A DNA stretch of 64,000 nt from Bacillota bacterium (GCA_023664625.1 JAMPFD010000001.1:248001-312000), one strand, 5' to 3'; positions 52,461-62,733 are shown, counted from the stretch's first letter. Notes: a model not told the origin generated them from the sequence alone. Numbers and translations are program-made.

Positions 52461-55400
52461 TTACTTGATCACAACTTTCTTACCATTGATGACATACAGT
52501 CCCTTGCCAGGCTTCGTCACACGGATGCCCTGTAAGGTGTAGACTGCATGGTTGCCGGTACTGTTGCCGTAGCTGTTGTCAGGAACTTCGCTGATGCCTG
52601 TGGCAACAGACGTGAAGTCAAGCATAGGCACGCCGTTCTCCACTTTCCACATATAGGCACCTGGAATGTTCGGGACCTCAGCATTGAGGGCCGCCACTGT
52701 CGCTTCTGCCTCTGACGTAGAGACAGCCTTACAGTTTGTCAGCGTGCCGCCTGTGCTGTTGCCGGCATTGACAGCCTCGAGAGGTGTGGCAAAATAACGT
52801 ACAGTGCAGGTGTCTGCCCAGTAGCAGTTCCGTGCCTCGTTAGGAGTGTTGTACCCGAGTTCCGGAGATACTGCGCCGCAGTATTTGAAACTGCTTCCTG
52901 CCCAAAAACGTGCTCCTGCCCATCCGCCGAAGTAGCAGTTGTTGATGAGAGAGCCGTTCAAGACCTTGCCGGCAAGTCCGCCCATATTGTTCTTGCCCCA
53001 TGTCCATGCATCGGAAGCGCTGTTGAGAATCCGGCAGTTATCGGCATTGCCGATCAGTCCTGCTCCATAAGAGCCGCTGTTGAAGAGCACACCGCTGGTA
53101 TAACAGTTTATCACTGTCGTGCCTACTGCACGCGCAACAAGCAGTGATGCGTTGGAATTGCCAGCCACATAGCTGTCTTTTACGATGAGGTTCCTGACGA
53201 TTGCCCCGTTCGTCTCATTGAATACGGCGGAAATCCCGGCAGCCTGGTTAATCATACCGATGATGGCATGGCCGTCACCGTCATAGACACCGGCAAAACG
53301 CTGATAATCATCATCGTTATTCTTCTTGCCGATACCTGAGAAAGTTCTGTTGCTTGACTTCCGTGTATACGTCTCAGGATCAGTGCTGAGTTCCTTGAAC
53401 ACATATTTATAGCTTGGCGACTCATCGAAGGTATGTGACACCCAGTTTATTCCGGCCAGGGCATCCTCTGAAAGGATAATATCCTTTGTCTGCTTGAAAT
53501 ATTTTCCCTTACTGTAGTTGTCTCCGAAATAAGCTTCAACATGCTCCTTGTTCTCGACATTCACAGCGAGTTTCATGAGTTGTTCCGCTGTTTCGATGAG
53601 ATATGGGTCATCAGCTGTTCCGCTGCCGCCGGCATAGTCTGTGGCAGCATAGTGCTCCCACTGGGTTGCAGTATAGTTGGTAGCTGCCGCATCGGTATTG
53701 GCGGTGCTCTCCTCCTCTATAGGTCTGTTGCCCGGGAATATGCCGTCGTCCTCAACACCTTCCTGAGGAGTGTCGTCCATGTCGCTATATGTCTTTCCTG
53801 CTTCGGCTACAAGACTGAGAGAACCGTTGACGGACATTGAGCGCAGGGCATATACATCACCGTTGCTGTATGTGTCGTCAGTGTATGAGTTTGTCGTAGC
53901 GAGGGCGAGGAATCTTCCGTTCTTATAGATCAGATAACCTTTGGCAGCATCAATCTTTGTCCATGCCAGAACTCCGGCATTGTTTGTGAATTTGGCAGGA
54001 CGGAGAGGAGAGGATACCATCGGTTTCGGTGCGAAGGTTCCGCTGCAGTGTGTGCTCTGTTCCGCTCCCTGCGCATACACATATTCGGTGTTGAGGAGAT
54101 TGTTGATAAGCGCGGATGTCATAATCTGAGGGTTATGATTCTCATCCTGGGTAATACTCCAGCTGACACGCTTGGAAAGGTCAAGCTTATTGCCGTCAAG
54201 ATCCATAGAGCCATACTCACCGAGATAGCGTGTCGCGCCGGCAGACATTTCCACGAAGCCCACGTCACTGATATGATTGCCCATGCGGCAGTTGATGAAG
54301 TAAGCAGCTGACGACTGCTTACCCCAGTTGCGGCCGAGATGGGACGTCTTTGCACCTATGGTGTTGTCGGCCGTCAGTATGCAGTTGCGCAGGAAGAGAC
54401 CAAGTCCCCATACATTACTGTAGCCTGTCGCCTCGTTTGTCACCTCACGTCCTACTGAGGCGAAATGATTGCCGGGAGCGACAATGTATCCAGCCTGATT
54501 GACCTGCTTTATCTCACAGGAGTCAAGGAAAGCAATACCACTGTCAAAGATATAGTCCACGGTTCCCTCAACATAGCACTTGTAGAGATATGAGCGACTG
54601 CTGTCATCAAATCGCAGACCGTCCTGGTTGCCCTTTATGGCAACGTTCTTCAGCGTCATTCGGTCTCCATGATTGGTCAGTGCTTCTGCCTGTCCGGCAG
54701 CAGGACCGGCGGAGTTCACAACGGTGAAATTCTCACCGTAAAAGTCAGTTCCGTCAATATACATCGTTGTTGTCACCTTCTCATCGTCCACCTCCTGATG
54801 TGATTTGGCACGTGTGATGACAACTCCGTCACGGCTTTCGCCGAGCATTGTGATGACGGATGTGCCAGGAATGGTCACCTGCTCGTTGTAGGTTCCGTTC
54901 TTTATAAAGATAAAATTGCGTGTGCCGTCCTGTGAGCAAGCATCCACGGCAGCCTGCACTGTGGTGAAGTCTCCTGTGCCGTCAGCAGCAACAATCTTCA
55001 TATATGCGTCCGGCGCAGTGAAAGTTCCTGTGATTTCCTCACCCATCAGGGATGCGAGGTACTTATCCAAAGCCGTATAGCCGTCGCCGTTGACATAGTT
55101 TCCGTCAGCAGGATTGCTCTTGTCGAATCCGTTGGCATCCTCCCAAGCGTCAGGCATGCCATCGCCGTCAGTGTCCCAGGCATCGGGACGGGCATCCCTT
55201 TTCTCTCTCGGATAGTAGTACGAGCCGTCCGCATTCTTCTCCATCTCAGCGTCAAGAGGGTCGTCGATGATGCCGTAAATTCCACCGCCGCCAAGGCTTC
55301 CGCCGTATGTGGCCACGCCGGTGGTACACTCTTCAACAAGACGGTTCTCTATGCCGTCACGCGTAAGACAGCCTGCCTTGGTGAGAACGTCACGGTAAGC

Positions 55401-56582
55401 CTCCTCGGCAGTCTGCATCTTGTCCTTGTATGTATATTTTGAGACATCGAAACGATAACCAGGATAGAAAACTTCCGGCACGAGCCATTCGTCAAGAAGC
55501 TTGATGAGTTTTGTGTTTTCGTTCACAACCCCCTTGCTGTTGTCTTCGGTGATTGTTGCATTTCCCTCCATGTAGTTGCCGCTGAAATGCCATTCAGAGA
55601 CCATAGTGGCATGTGACGGAGAGATGAAACGATAGCTTGCAGGATTGGTTATGGCACGCTTGGTGGCCGGTCCTGGCTTATAATAGTTGTTACAGTAGTT
55701 TATCTGATGGCTGGAATAGACACCGTCCTGGTCGTTTTCGCCGCCATAGACGGCCCCCTGACGGCCCCAGTTGTAGATTACATTATTAAGGAACTCATTG
55801 TAGACAACAATGTCTCCCGCACTCTTCCGCGCACCTTGCAGACGCGGGGAACGGCTATAGTTATTAATAATCATGTTGTGGTGGAACGTACTCTGTGCCC
55901 CTCCCCACTGGCATCCGAAAGAACGTGGCGTGCCTTTGTGATGGCCTGCGTCATAGAGTCCTTCGTGAAGGATGCAGTATTGATAGGTCTGCAAGTGTGA
56001 TGTCTGGTTATTGACAATCTCCTCTGCACTCCATCCGAAGGTGCAATGGTCGAAAATCACGTTCTCGGCGTTCTCTGCACACAGTGCCTGATCCAAGGTT
56101 CCCTGCACATCCTGTACAAGGTCCGAACCGTCCCAACCTTTGGAACTTGTGCGGAAACGCATGTTCCGCACAACAACATTCTTAGCTCCATTGATGCTGA
56201 ACATACGCGGATATATCGTGACACCCTCTCCAGGGGCTGTCTGTCCGGCAATGGTTACGCCGGTGGAGCGGGTAATCCGCAGCACGTCTTTCAGGACAAT
56301 CCATCCCGATACGTTGAATACGACGGTCAGAGGCTCGTCGGGATACTGCTTGAGTGCCCAGCGCAGAGAGCCTTCCGGCGGATTGACGGCATCATCCTCA
56401 AGTGTGGTGACAGTCACCACGCGCCCTCCGCGTCCTCCCGAGGCGTACTTACCGAAGCCCTCGGCAGTGGGAAAGGCCGGTGTCTGCTGCCATACCTTGG
56501 GAAAGTCAAATGACTGCGCCTGTGCCATGCCTGTCCATATACAGAGCATGACAACAAGTGACAATAGTCTTTTTCTGTTCAT
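52461..56582 (-). CDS. Secreted PL1 pectate lyase - CE8 pectin methylesterase fusion
   Basis: Bifunctional pectin-degrading protein of 1,373 residues. Signal peptide (1-24, ending GMAQAQ). The PL1 beta-helix (about 30-480) has FPTAEGFGKYASGGRGGRVV, FDHCTFGWSAEE and FHHNMIINNYSRSPRLQGAR. A calcium-binding type linker (about 485-510, DTDGDGMPDAWEDANGFD) follows. The CE8 pectinesterase domain (about 525-860) has MKIVAADGTGDFTTVQAAVD, KGNQDGLRFDD, the catalytic GTVDYIFDSG and HLGRNWG. A fibronectin-like segment (about 865-930), a GLUG-like repeat region (about 975-1320) and the YTLQGIRV ... LYVINGKKVVIK end complete it. It could remove methyl esters and cut the freed homogalacturonan in one molecule. 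The start at 56582 opens the signal peptide, with a TAAATTTG box at 56693-56700. The gene is divergent from susC3. Confidence 0.92.
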   Translation of the reverse strand: MNRKRLLSLVVMLCIWTGMAQAQSFDFPKVWQQTPAFPTAEGFGKYASGGRGGRVVTVTTLEDDAVNPPEGSLRWALKQYPDEPLTVVFNVSGWIVLKDVLRITRSTGVTIAGQTAPGEGVTIYPRMFSINGAKNVVVRNMRFRTSSKGWDGSDLVQDVQGTLDQALCAENAENVIFDHCTFGWSAEEIVNNQTSHLQTYQYCILHEGLYDAGHHKGTPRSFGCQWGGAQSTFHHNMIINNYSRSPRLQGARKSAGDIVVYNEFLNNVIYNWGRQGAVYGGENDQDGVYSSHQINYCNNYYKPGPATKRAITNPASYRFISPSHATMVSEWHFSGNYMEGNATITEDNSKGVVNENTKLIKLLDEWLVPEVFYPGYRFDVSKYTYKDKMQTAEEAYRDVLTKAGCLTRDGIENRLVEECTTGVATYGGSLGGGGIYGIIDDPLDAEMEKNADGSYYYPREKRDARPDAWDTDGDGMPDAWEDANGFDKSNPADGNYVNGDGYTALDKYLASLMGEEITGTFTAPDAYMKIVAADGTGDFTTVQAAVDACSQDGTRNFIFIKNGTYNEQVTIPGTSVITMLGESRDGVVITRAKSHQEVDDEKVTTTMYIDGTDFYGENFTVVNSAGPAAGQAEALTNHGDRMTLKNVAIKGNQDGLRFDDSSRSYLYKCYVEGTVDYIFDSGIAFLDSCEIKQVNQAGYIVAPGNHFASVGREVTNEATGYSNVWGLGLFLRNCILTADNTIGAKTSHLGRNWGKQSSAAYFINCRMGNHISDVGFVEMSAGATRYLGEYGSMDLDGNKLDLSKRVSWSITQDENHNPQIMTSALINNLLNTEYVYAQGAEQSTHCSGTFAPKPMVSSPLRPAKFTNNAGVLAWTKIDAAKGYLIYKNGRFLALATTNSYTDDTYSNGDVYALRSMSVNGSLSLVAEAGKTYSDMDDTPQEGVEDDGIFPGNRPIEEESTANTDAAATNYTATQWEHYAATDYAGGSGTADDPYLIETAEQLMKLAVNVENKEHVEAYFGDNYSKGKYFKQTKDIILSEDALAGINWVSHTFDESPSYKYVFKELSTDPETYTRKSSNRTFSGIGKKNNDDDYQRFAGVYDGDGHAIIGMINQAAGISAVFNETNGAIVRNLIVKDSYVAGNSNASLLVARAVGTTVINCYTSGVLFNSGSYGAGLIGNADNCRILNSASDAWTWGKNNMGGLAGKVLNGSLINNCYFGGWAGARFWAGSSFKYCGAVSPELGYNTPNEARNCYWADTCTVRYFATPLEAVNAGNSTGGTLTNCKAVSTSEAEATVAALNAEVPNIPGAYMWKVENGVPMLDFTSVATGISEVPDNSYGNSTGNHAVYTLQGIRVTKPGKGLYVINGKKVVIK

Positions 56583-56692
56583 CTTGTTAGGTGTTAGGAT
56601 TAGTAAAACAAATAATGGTATCAACATGTCAAATAAGTTGCAGAAAGCCTGAGAGTTATTTCTGATACTTATTTGCATTGGTATTTTGTTGA

Positions 56693-56700
56693 CAAATTTA
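56693..56700 (-). promoter_or_regulatory. -7 box for the PL1-CE8 gene
   Basis: TAAATTTG on the minus strand matches TAnnTTTG, with a leader of about 105 nt. Confidence 0.6.
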
Positions 56701-56735
56701 TCAAAAATATACAATAAAGTGGTGTACCAAGACAC

Positions 56736-57254
56736 TTATTTAACTTTTTTTACGTCCTTTTCGTTCTGTGCATGAATGCTGTCCAGCCGTTCTGTGCTTA
56801 TTCGGAATCGTTCCTGCAACTTTATGAAAAATAATCTTTTCTATCATGTACTATAAAAAATACTGCCGGCAGAAGCTTGCTTGAAGTCGCCCGGGCGGAA
56901 GTTTATTATGTAAAAAACGATTAAGCGAGCGGACTTCCAACATTCCCGATGAGATTCTGCTTTACAAAGGGGTAACTTTTACATCGTAGGGGGGTAACTT
57001 TTGCATGATGGAAGGTTAATTTTATATAATGAAAGAAAGGTAACCTTTTGCATAATAGTAATAAGAATCATACAACAAAATGTCGTTCGATTCACATAAC
57101 GGGTGATTATATACTGCCGCGACATCTGTCATTAACCATGTCATTATAGACATCAAATTCACACTTCGTATACATTTTTATGCAATATCACCCAATATTA
57201 AGTTAAAGTTTTCTAATTCACCCCCCCCGATTATATTTTTTTAATTATATGTCG
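56736..57254. other. Divergent intergenic region between the PL1-CE8 and SusC3 genes
   Basis: It contains a copy of the 66-bp repeat family (about 56866-56935, AAGCTTGCTTGAAGTCGCCC, TTAAGCGAGCGGA), four 22-bp units (56963-57058) and a run of eight C at 57221-57228 just ahead of the susC3 promoter. No gene is seen. Confidence 0.55.
56963..57058. repeat. Four units of the 22-bp GGTTACC palindrome family, degenerate
   Basis: Cores GGTAACT, GGTAACT, GGTTAAT and GGTAACC are spaced 22, 22 and 24 bp, upstream of susC3. Confidence 0.75.
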
Positions 57255-57262
57255 TATTTTTG
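57255..57262 (+). promoter_or_regulatory. -7 box for susC3
   Basis: TATTTTTG matches TAnnTTTG. The leader to the ATG at 57464 is about 195 nt. A C8 homopolymer ends 26 bases upstream, close to the -33 position. Confidence 0.6.
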
Positions 57263-57463
57263 CATATATATAATTGTCAAACTAACAACCAAGATAGAAC
57301 TATATACATTTCAGCTGGAACCGGATGCCCGAAAACAAGATGAAATCACCGTCGGCAAACATGCAAGAGTTCCATAAAAACAGCCCATTTGCAGAAATGA
57401 GTGCAGATGTCAAGGGAAACAATTCAGAAATCCATATATACATCAAACTAAACAACTACAATC

Positions 57464-60400
57464 ATGAAGAAGAACAATGCCTTTATCAACAGAACAGTGA
57501 AGGTTCTGCTGGTGGCAGGTCTTGCCGTCATGGCAATTCCTGTCTACACATTGGCGTACACCGGCACCAACACCTTTGTGCAGGCCGGACAGAACTCTGT
57601 CCGCGGTACCGTTGTGGACGAACACGGTGAGCCGATGATAGGAGTGACCGTAAAAGCCAGAGGCTCACAGGCTGCGGCTATCACGGACATTGACGGCAAC
57701 TATACCCTTAATGTCGCCAACGGCACACCTCTCGAGTTCTCTTACGTCGGTTATACAACGAAAACCGTCAAGGCACGCAGCAACATGCAGGTCACACTCG
57801 AACCTGACCAGCATATCATGGACGAGGTTGTCGTCATAGGTTACGGCACACAGAAGAAGCGTGACCTCACCGGAGCCGTATCCTCCGTAAAGAGCGCGGA
57901 AATCAAGGAAGCACCTGTGATGAACGCCATGGAAGGCCTGCAGGGACGTATCTCCGGACTTGACATCACCCGCGAGAGCGGCCAGGCCGGTTCCTCACCG
58001 ACAATCCTGCTGCGCGGCAACCGCTCGCTCAATGCCAGCTGCGCACCTCTTTATGTCATCGACGGCATACAGGGCGGAAACATTGACGACATCAACCCTA
58101 ATGACATTGAGACAATCGATGTCCTCAAGGACGCTTCCTCAACAGCCATCTACGGTGCCGCAGGAGCGAACGGCGTAATCATCGTCACGACAAAGCAGGG
58201 CGTCAAAGGAAAAATACAAGTGGACTTCAACGGATATGTCGGCATCAACGCCTTCCCGTCATATCCTGAAACATATACCGGGCAGAAATGGATTGACTTC
58301 CTTACCGACGGCTTCGTTGCACGCGAAGGCCGCGAGCCGGAGGACATCAACGAGCTGTTCAACGTTGCAGGACTCTCCGCAGGAGCCGTGGAGGCATATA
58401 ACCAGGGGAAATGGATCAACTGGCGCGACGAGATCCTCCATACCGGTGTGCAGCAGAACTACTCCCTCTCCCTTAGAGGAGGCACGGAGAAACAGCAGAG
58501 CTACCTCAGTGTCGGCTACCAGCAGGAGAAAGGTCTTTACAAGGATGACAAGATGGATCAGATTACTTTCCGTGCCGGTACGACATACAACATAAACAAT
58601 ATTATCAGTGTCGGCTTCCAAAGCACCATGACATACCGTAACCAGAACAAGCGGAACTCACGTCTCTCCAAGTCATTGAACTACCTGCCGCTCGGCGATG
58701 TCTATAACGAAGACGGATCGCTCAAGCAGCGCCCTATCGACGACATGAACTCGTACATCAACATCCTGGCAGACGATCAGCCTAACGCATACGAGAACAA
58801 TACGAAGAGAACCAACATCAACATAGCTCCATTCGTGGAAATCAAGCCGATGAAAGGCATGCTGTTCAAGTCCATGCTCAGCGCAAGTCTCAGCCATAGC
58901 CGCGGAGGACTGTGGGACGGACTCGACACATTCATGAAACTCTCCGGCTCATCTGACAACAAGAGAATAGCAAGCTACAGCTCCGACAACAGCTGGAGCT
59001 ACACATGGCAAAACATTCTCACATACAACTTCAAGCTTGCCTCTGACCATGACTTCACGCTTACAGGCATAACGGAGTATGCAAAGACAAGAAACGAGAA
59101 CGCACTCGCACAGAATGACCAGTTCGAGTTTGACGGTTTCAAATGGTATCACCTGGAAGGCGGACTCAATCCGTATGCTTCTTCAAGCTACAAAGAGACA
59201 GCAAAGATGTCCTACGCCTTCCGCGGAGCGTACAACTACCTCGGCAAATACCTCCTCTCTGCATCCATCCGATGGGACGGTGCCTCACAGCTGTATAACA
59301 AATGGTGTGCCTTCCCTGCCGTATCCGCAGGATGGCGTATCTCTGACGAGGCATTCATGAAAGGTACGCGCAAATGGCTTGACAACCTTAAGTTCCGCGT
59401 AGGCTACGGTGTTACCGGCAATGCCAACATCTCACCTTACGTGACCACTACCGAAGTGACAAACTCCGCTAACCAGCTGAACCTCGGAGGCGGACGCGTA
59501 CAGACATATATCCTTACGCAGAATGTTGCAAACAACGAACTGACATGGGAGAAATCCTACAACTGGAACTTCGGTCTTGACTTCGCCATCCTCGGCAGCC
59601 GCATTGACGGAAGCATCGAGTACTACATGACCGATACAAAGGGTGTCCTGTACAACAGACCTCTCCCTACCGCCCTCGGACTCTATAACGCAAAGGCAAC
59701 ATACTACAAGATGTCCAACATTGCCAGAATCAAAAACAAGGGTATAGAGATTACCATAAACAGCCGTAACATTGAGACAAAAAACTTCCGATGGAATACA
59801 ACGTTCACCTTTGCCAAGAACGTCGAGAAACTGAAGGAAATCAACCTCGGCAACAATGTCACGGCATCTGAGCTCATAGCCCTGAACCTGTTCATGGACA
59901 ACCCTGTCAACACGTTCTACGGATATAAGAAACTCGGAATCTGGCAGCTCGGCGAGGAAAATCAGGCAGCTTGTTTCGGAAGCCAGCCAGGCGACGTGCG
60001 CATTGAGACACCGGGACTGGTATGGGACGACTCCTATCAGTACACACGTGACGAAATTGTCACAAATCCTGAGACTGGAGAAAGCGAAATGCAGACCAAG
60101 ACCTATACCGGCGCATACTACAAAGAGGATGAAAACGGCGAGCGTGAGTACTTCACACGTGACCATACCTACGGCATCTCTACTAACGACAAGCAGATTC
60201 TTGGCCATAAGACTCCTGACTGGAGCATAGGATTCCATAACCAATTCGTATACAAGAACTTTGACCTCAGTATCATGTGTTCCATGCGCTGGGGACAGAT
60301 GATTAACGGTGAGCTGCTGTCTTACATGGACAACACCAACCAGCCTGTATGCTACGACTACTGGACTCCTACGAATCCTACGAATGCGTATCCGCGCCAT

Positions 60401-60676
60401 GAGTTCGGAGCAAACAGCACTGATGCACAGAAAGAGGCGATGCGCTATGTGGACGGATCATTCTTCAAAGTGAAGAACATCACTCTCGGCTACACTCTGC
60501 CAAAGGGTGCCCTGAAGAAAGTGAAGATGTCCAATTTCCGTATCTACGCCACTGTAAGCAATCCGATTATCTGGAGCAAAAGCGAGATGCTGAAAGGCAT
60601 GGACCCAGAGAACAACGCTTCTGACAAATTCCCTCTCTACAGGACAATCGTATTCGGCGTCAACGCATCGTTCTAA
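57464..60676 (+). CDS. SusC/RagA-family TonB-dependent transporter of the pectin locus
   Basis: Outer-membrane importer of 1,070 residues, unrelated in its N-terminus to the two SusC copies of the palindromic locus. A signal region with a hydrophobic core (VKVLLVAGLAVMAIPVYTLA) precedes the carboxypeptidase-regulatory-like domain (about 45-115, VRGTVVDEHGEPMIGVTVKA), VVVIGYGTQKKRDLTGAVSS, and the plug with ILLRGNRSLNASCAPLYVID and VLKDASSTAIYGAAGANGVI. The barrel ends with a C-terminal Phe after FGVNAS. There is no STN domain. It is followed 43 bases later by susD3 and flanked by three pectin-degrading enzymes, so its likely cargo is oligogalacturonide or another pectin fragment. A long leader and a promoter at 57255 precede it. 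Confidence 0.94.
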   Translation: MKKNNAFINRTVKVLLVAGLAVMAIPVYTLAYTGTNTFVQAGQNSVRGTVVDEHGEPMIGVTVKARGSQAAAITDIDGNYTLNVANGTPLEFSYVGYTTKTVKARSNMQVTLEPDQHIMDEVVVIGYGTQKKRDLTGAVSSVKSAEIKEAPVMNAMEGLQGRISGLDITRESGQAGSSPTILLRGNRSLNASCAPLYVIDGIQGGNIDDINPNDIETIDVLKDASSTAIYGAAGANGVIIVTTKQGVKGKIQVDFNGYVGINAFPSYPETYTGQKWIDFLTDGFVAREGREPEDINELFNVAGLSAGAVEAYNQGKWINWRDEILHTGVQQNYSLSLRGGTEKQQSYLSVGYQQEKGLYKDDKMDQITFRAGTTYNINNIISVGFQSTMTYRNQNKRNSRLSKSLNYLPLGDVYNEDGSLKQRPIDDMNSYINILADDQPNAYENNTKRTNINIAPFVEIKPMKGMLFKSMLSASLSHSRGGLWDGLDTFMKLSGSSDNKRIASYSSDNSWSYTWQNILTYNFKLASDHDFTLTGITEYAKTRNENALAQNDQFEFDGFKWYHLEGGLNPYASSSYKETAKMSYAFRGAYNYLGKYLLSASIRWDGASQLYNKWCAFPAVSAGWRISDEAFMKGTRKWLDNLKFRVGYGVTGNANISPYVTTTEVTNSANQLNLGGGRVQTYILTQNVANNELTWEKSYNWNFGLDFAILGSRIDGSIEYYMTDTKGVLYNRPLPTALGLYNAKATYYKMSNIARIKNKGIEITINSRNIETKNFRWNTTFTFAKNVEKLKEINLGNNVTASELIALNLFMDNPVNTFYGYKKLGIWQLGEENQAACFGSQPGDVRIETPGLVWDDSYQYTRDEIVTNPETGESEMQTKTYTGAYYKEDENGEREYFTRDHTYGISTNDKQILGHKTPDWSIGFHNQFVYKNFDLSIMCSMRWGQMINGELLSYMDNTNQPVCYDYWTPTNPTNAYPRHEFGANSTDAQKEAMRYVDGSFFKVKNITLGYTLPKGALKKVKMSNFRIYATVSNPIIWSKSEMLKGMDPENNASDKFPLYRTIVFGVNASF

Positions 60677-60719
60677 CAGCAAACAGATCTTATAATCATC
60701 TTAATAACCAAGGACTATA

Positions 60720-62702
60720 ATGAAAAAACTATTATATATCGGCGCAGCTGTAACGACTCTCGGCATGGCATCATGCTCACTTGACGAGACAAACTATTCT
60801 TCGCTCGACAAAGATAAAGTCTATACTACTCAGGCGGGCATGAACGCCATAGTGAACTCCTGCTACGAGAACGTATATTATATGTACGGAAAGGTCGACG
60901 GCATCGACCTTATGGAAATGGGAACGGACTTATGGAAAAACGGCTCTCGCAACGGAGGACACGGCGACCTCACCAACTATAACGAGAACCTTACTCCAAG
61001 TTCCGGTACAATCAAGACTATATGGAATGCCCTCTACGCCATCGTCGGCTATTGCAATACTGCCATAGCATATCAGAACCGAGGCGTCAACTTCACGGAA
61101 GAGAGCGTCAGACAGAAGGTTGCAGAGGCTTACTTCCTCCGTGGCTTCGCCAACTTCCATATCGTGGAACAATGGGGTGGCGTGGTTCTTCAGACAGAAT
61201 CTTTCGCACAGTCAGGAATATCTTCCGAAAACGGCTACCGCTCTTCTGAGGAGGACTTCTATGAGCTGATAATCAAAGATCTCACATTCGCCAAAGATAA
61301 TCTTCCGCTGACACAGGCAGAACGCGGACGTGCAACAAGGAAGGCGGCATACGCAATGCTCGCGAAGGCTTATCTACAGCGCACACGTCTCTATCCTGAA
61401 GGCAGTGAGGAACGTAAGAAATATGCGGAACTGGCCTTTCAGACTGCAACGGAACTCATTGACCACGCAAGAGACTACAATTGCGGACTCTATGCCAGCA
61501 CTGCCACAAAAAGCGGTGACGCCATCATGTGGGACGGCGAGAATAACAAGAATAACAGTGAGATACTGTTCACCGAGGCAGTTGACCATGAGAGCGCATA
61601 CAACCCCGAAGGATGGAACCGTGGACGAACTTCACAGTACTACATGATGAAAATAAGTTCACAGGCACAGAATTTCGGCGTACAGAGCTCCGGTCTGCGT
61701 TACGGCCGTGACAATGCAACGGTATGGAGCCCTACCCTCTACCTCCTCACGGAATGCTTCGAGCCGAAACTTCCTAAGACAGAAACCAATGCCGAACTTA
61801 TCAATCTCGCAAAGATTCCTGACGGACAGACAGAACCGGAACGCACCGCTGACACACGTTTTGAACAGGCTTTCTATTATAAGTACTACGGTGCGCAGCT
61901 GACAATGCAAAAGGATGTGCTGGCACGCTACAAGAAAGACATTGACGACCCTTACTTCAGCAAGATGAGCGGACGCCGCATAGCATCGTCACTCATAACA
62001 GGAGCAAACCTCAACATGCAGTTCCCAGGTGCAAATTTCTATGCTGCGACAAGCAACTCTACATCAAACTATGAGCGTGAGGATATTCCTGACGCATTGG
62101 CATGCTACACTCCGAACTGGGAACTTGACCCTCAGAAGACGGCAGTCAACAAGCGTCTCTGTGTCGGAATCTCTGACTATTTCAACATGGAGGACAAGAA
62201 CAGTGACAGCTATGGCGGCGAAGCAACATACACATATTTCCGCAATCTGTTCCCTTCATGGAAGAAATGGCACAGTTTCAAATATGTCTACACCAATCAG
62301 TACTGCATGATGGACATTCCTATCATCCGCCTTACGGACGTTTATCTGATTGCTGCCGAAGCTTCCATCACTGCAGGACATCCGGCAGACGGACTGAAAT
62401 ACCTTAATGCTGTGCGCCGCCACGCTGCCGTTGCCGGCGATGCAACAGAAATGGACGTCACACTGAACGAGATGACCATCGACTACATCCTTAAAGAGCG
62501 TGCACGCGAACTCTGCGGAGAGCAGTGGCGCTGGTATGACCTCAAACGTACAGGCCGTCTCACTTCTGAGTACTTGTCACAGAAAGGCATGAACCCGTTC
62601 ATTACCACTTTCGACAACAAGAAACATACAGTGCGTCCTGTACCGCAGCAGTTCCTCGACCAAATTGCCAACCCTGACGAGTTCGGAACAAACGGCTATT
62701 AA
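60720..62702 (+). CDS. SusD/RagB-family lipoprotein of the pectin locus
   Basis: Surface ligand-binding lipoprotein of 660 residues and partner of the SusC upstream. The lipobox GMASC gives the lipidated Cys at residue 19. Family features include LDETNYSSLDKDKVYTTQAG, IWNALYAIVGYCNTAI, KVAEAYFLRGFANFHIVEQW, RKAAYAMLAKAYLQRTRLYP, IIRLTDVYLIAAEASI and, near the end, ELCGEQWRWYDLKRTGRL. It is longer than average for SusD (usually 500-600), with extra loops in the middle. The SusCD pair presumably captures pectin oligosaccharides released by the nearby lyases. A perfect inverted repeat follows at 62734. Confidence 0.93.
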   Translation: MKKLLYIGAAVTTLGMASCSLDETNYSSLDKDKVYTTQAGMNAIVNSCYENVYYMYGKVDGIDLMEMGTDLWKNGSRNGGHGDLTNYNENLTPSSGTIKTIWNALYAIVGYCNTAIAYQNRGVNFTEESVRQKVAEAYFLRGFANFHIVEQWGGVVLQTESFAQSGISSENGYRSSEEDFYELIIKDLTFAKDNLPLTQAERGRATRKAAYAMLAKAYLQRTRLYPEGSEERKKYAELAFQTATELIDHARDYNCGLYASTATKSGDAIMWDGENNKNNSEILFTEAVDHESAYNPEGWNRGRTSQYYMMKISSQAQNFGVQSSGLRYGRDNATVWSPTLYLLTECFEPKLPKTETNAELINLAKIPDGQTEPERTADTRFEQAFYYKYYGAQLTMQKDVLARYKKDIDDPYFSKMSGRRIASSLITGANLNMQFPGANFYAATSNSTSNYEREDIPDALACYTPNWELDPQKTAVNKRLCVGISDYFNMEDKNSDSYGGEATYTYFRNLFPSWKKWHSFKYVYTNQYCMMDIPIIRLTDVYLIAAEASITAGHPADGLKYLNAVRRHAAVAGDATEMDVTLNEMTIDYILKERARELCGEQWRWYDLKRTGRLTSEYLSQKGMNPFITTFDNKKHTVRPVPQQFLDQIANPDEFGTNGY

Positions 62703-62733
62703 CCGGTTCTGCACTTCCATAAAAACATAATAT

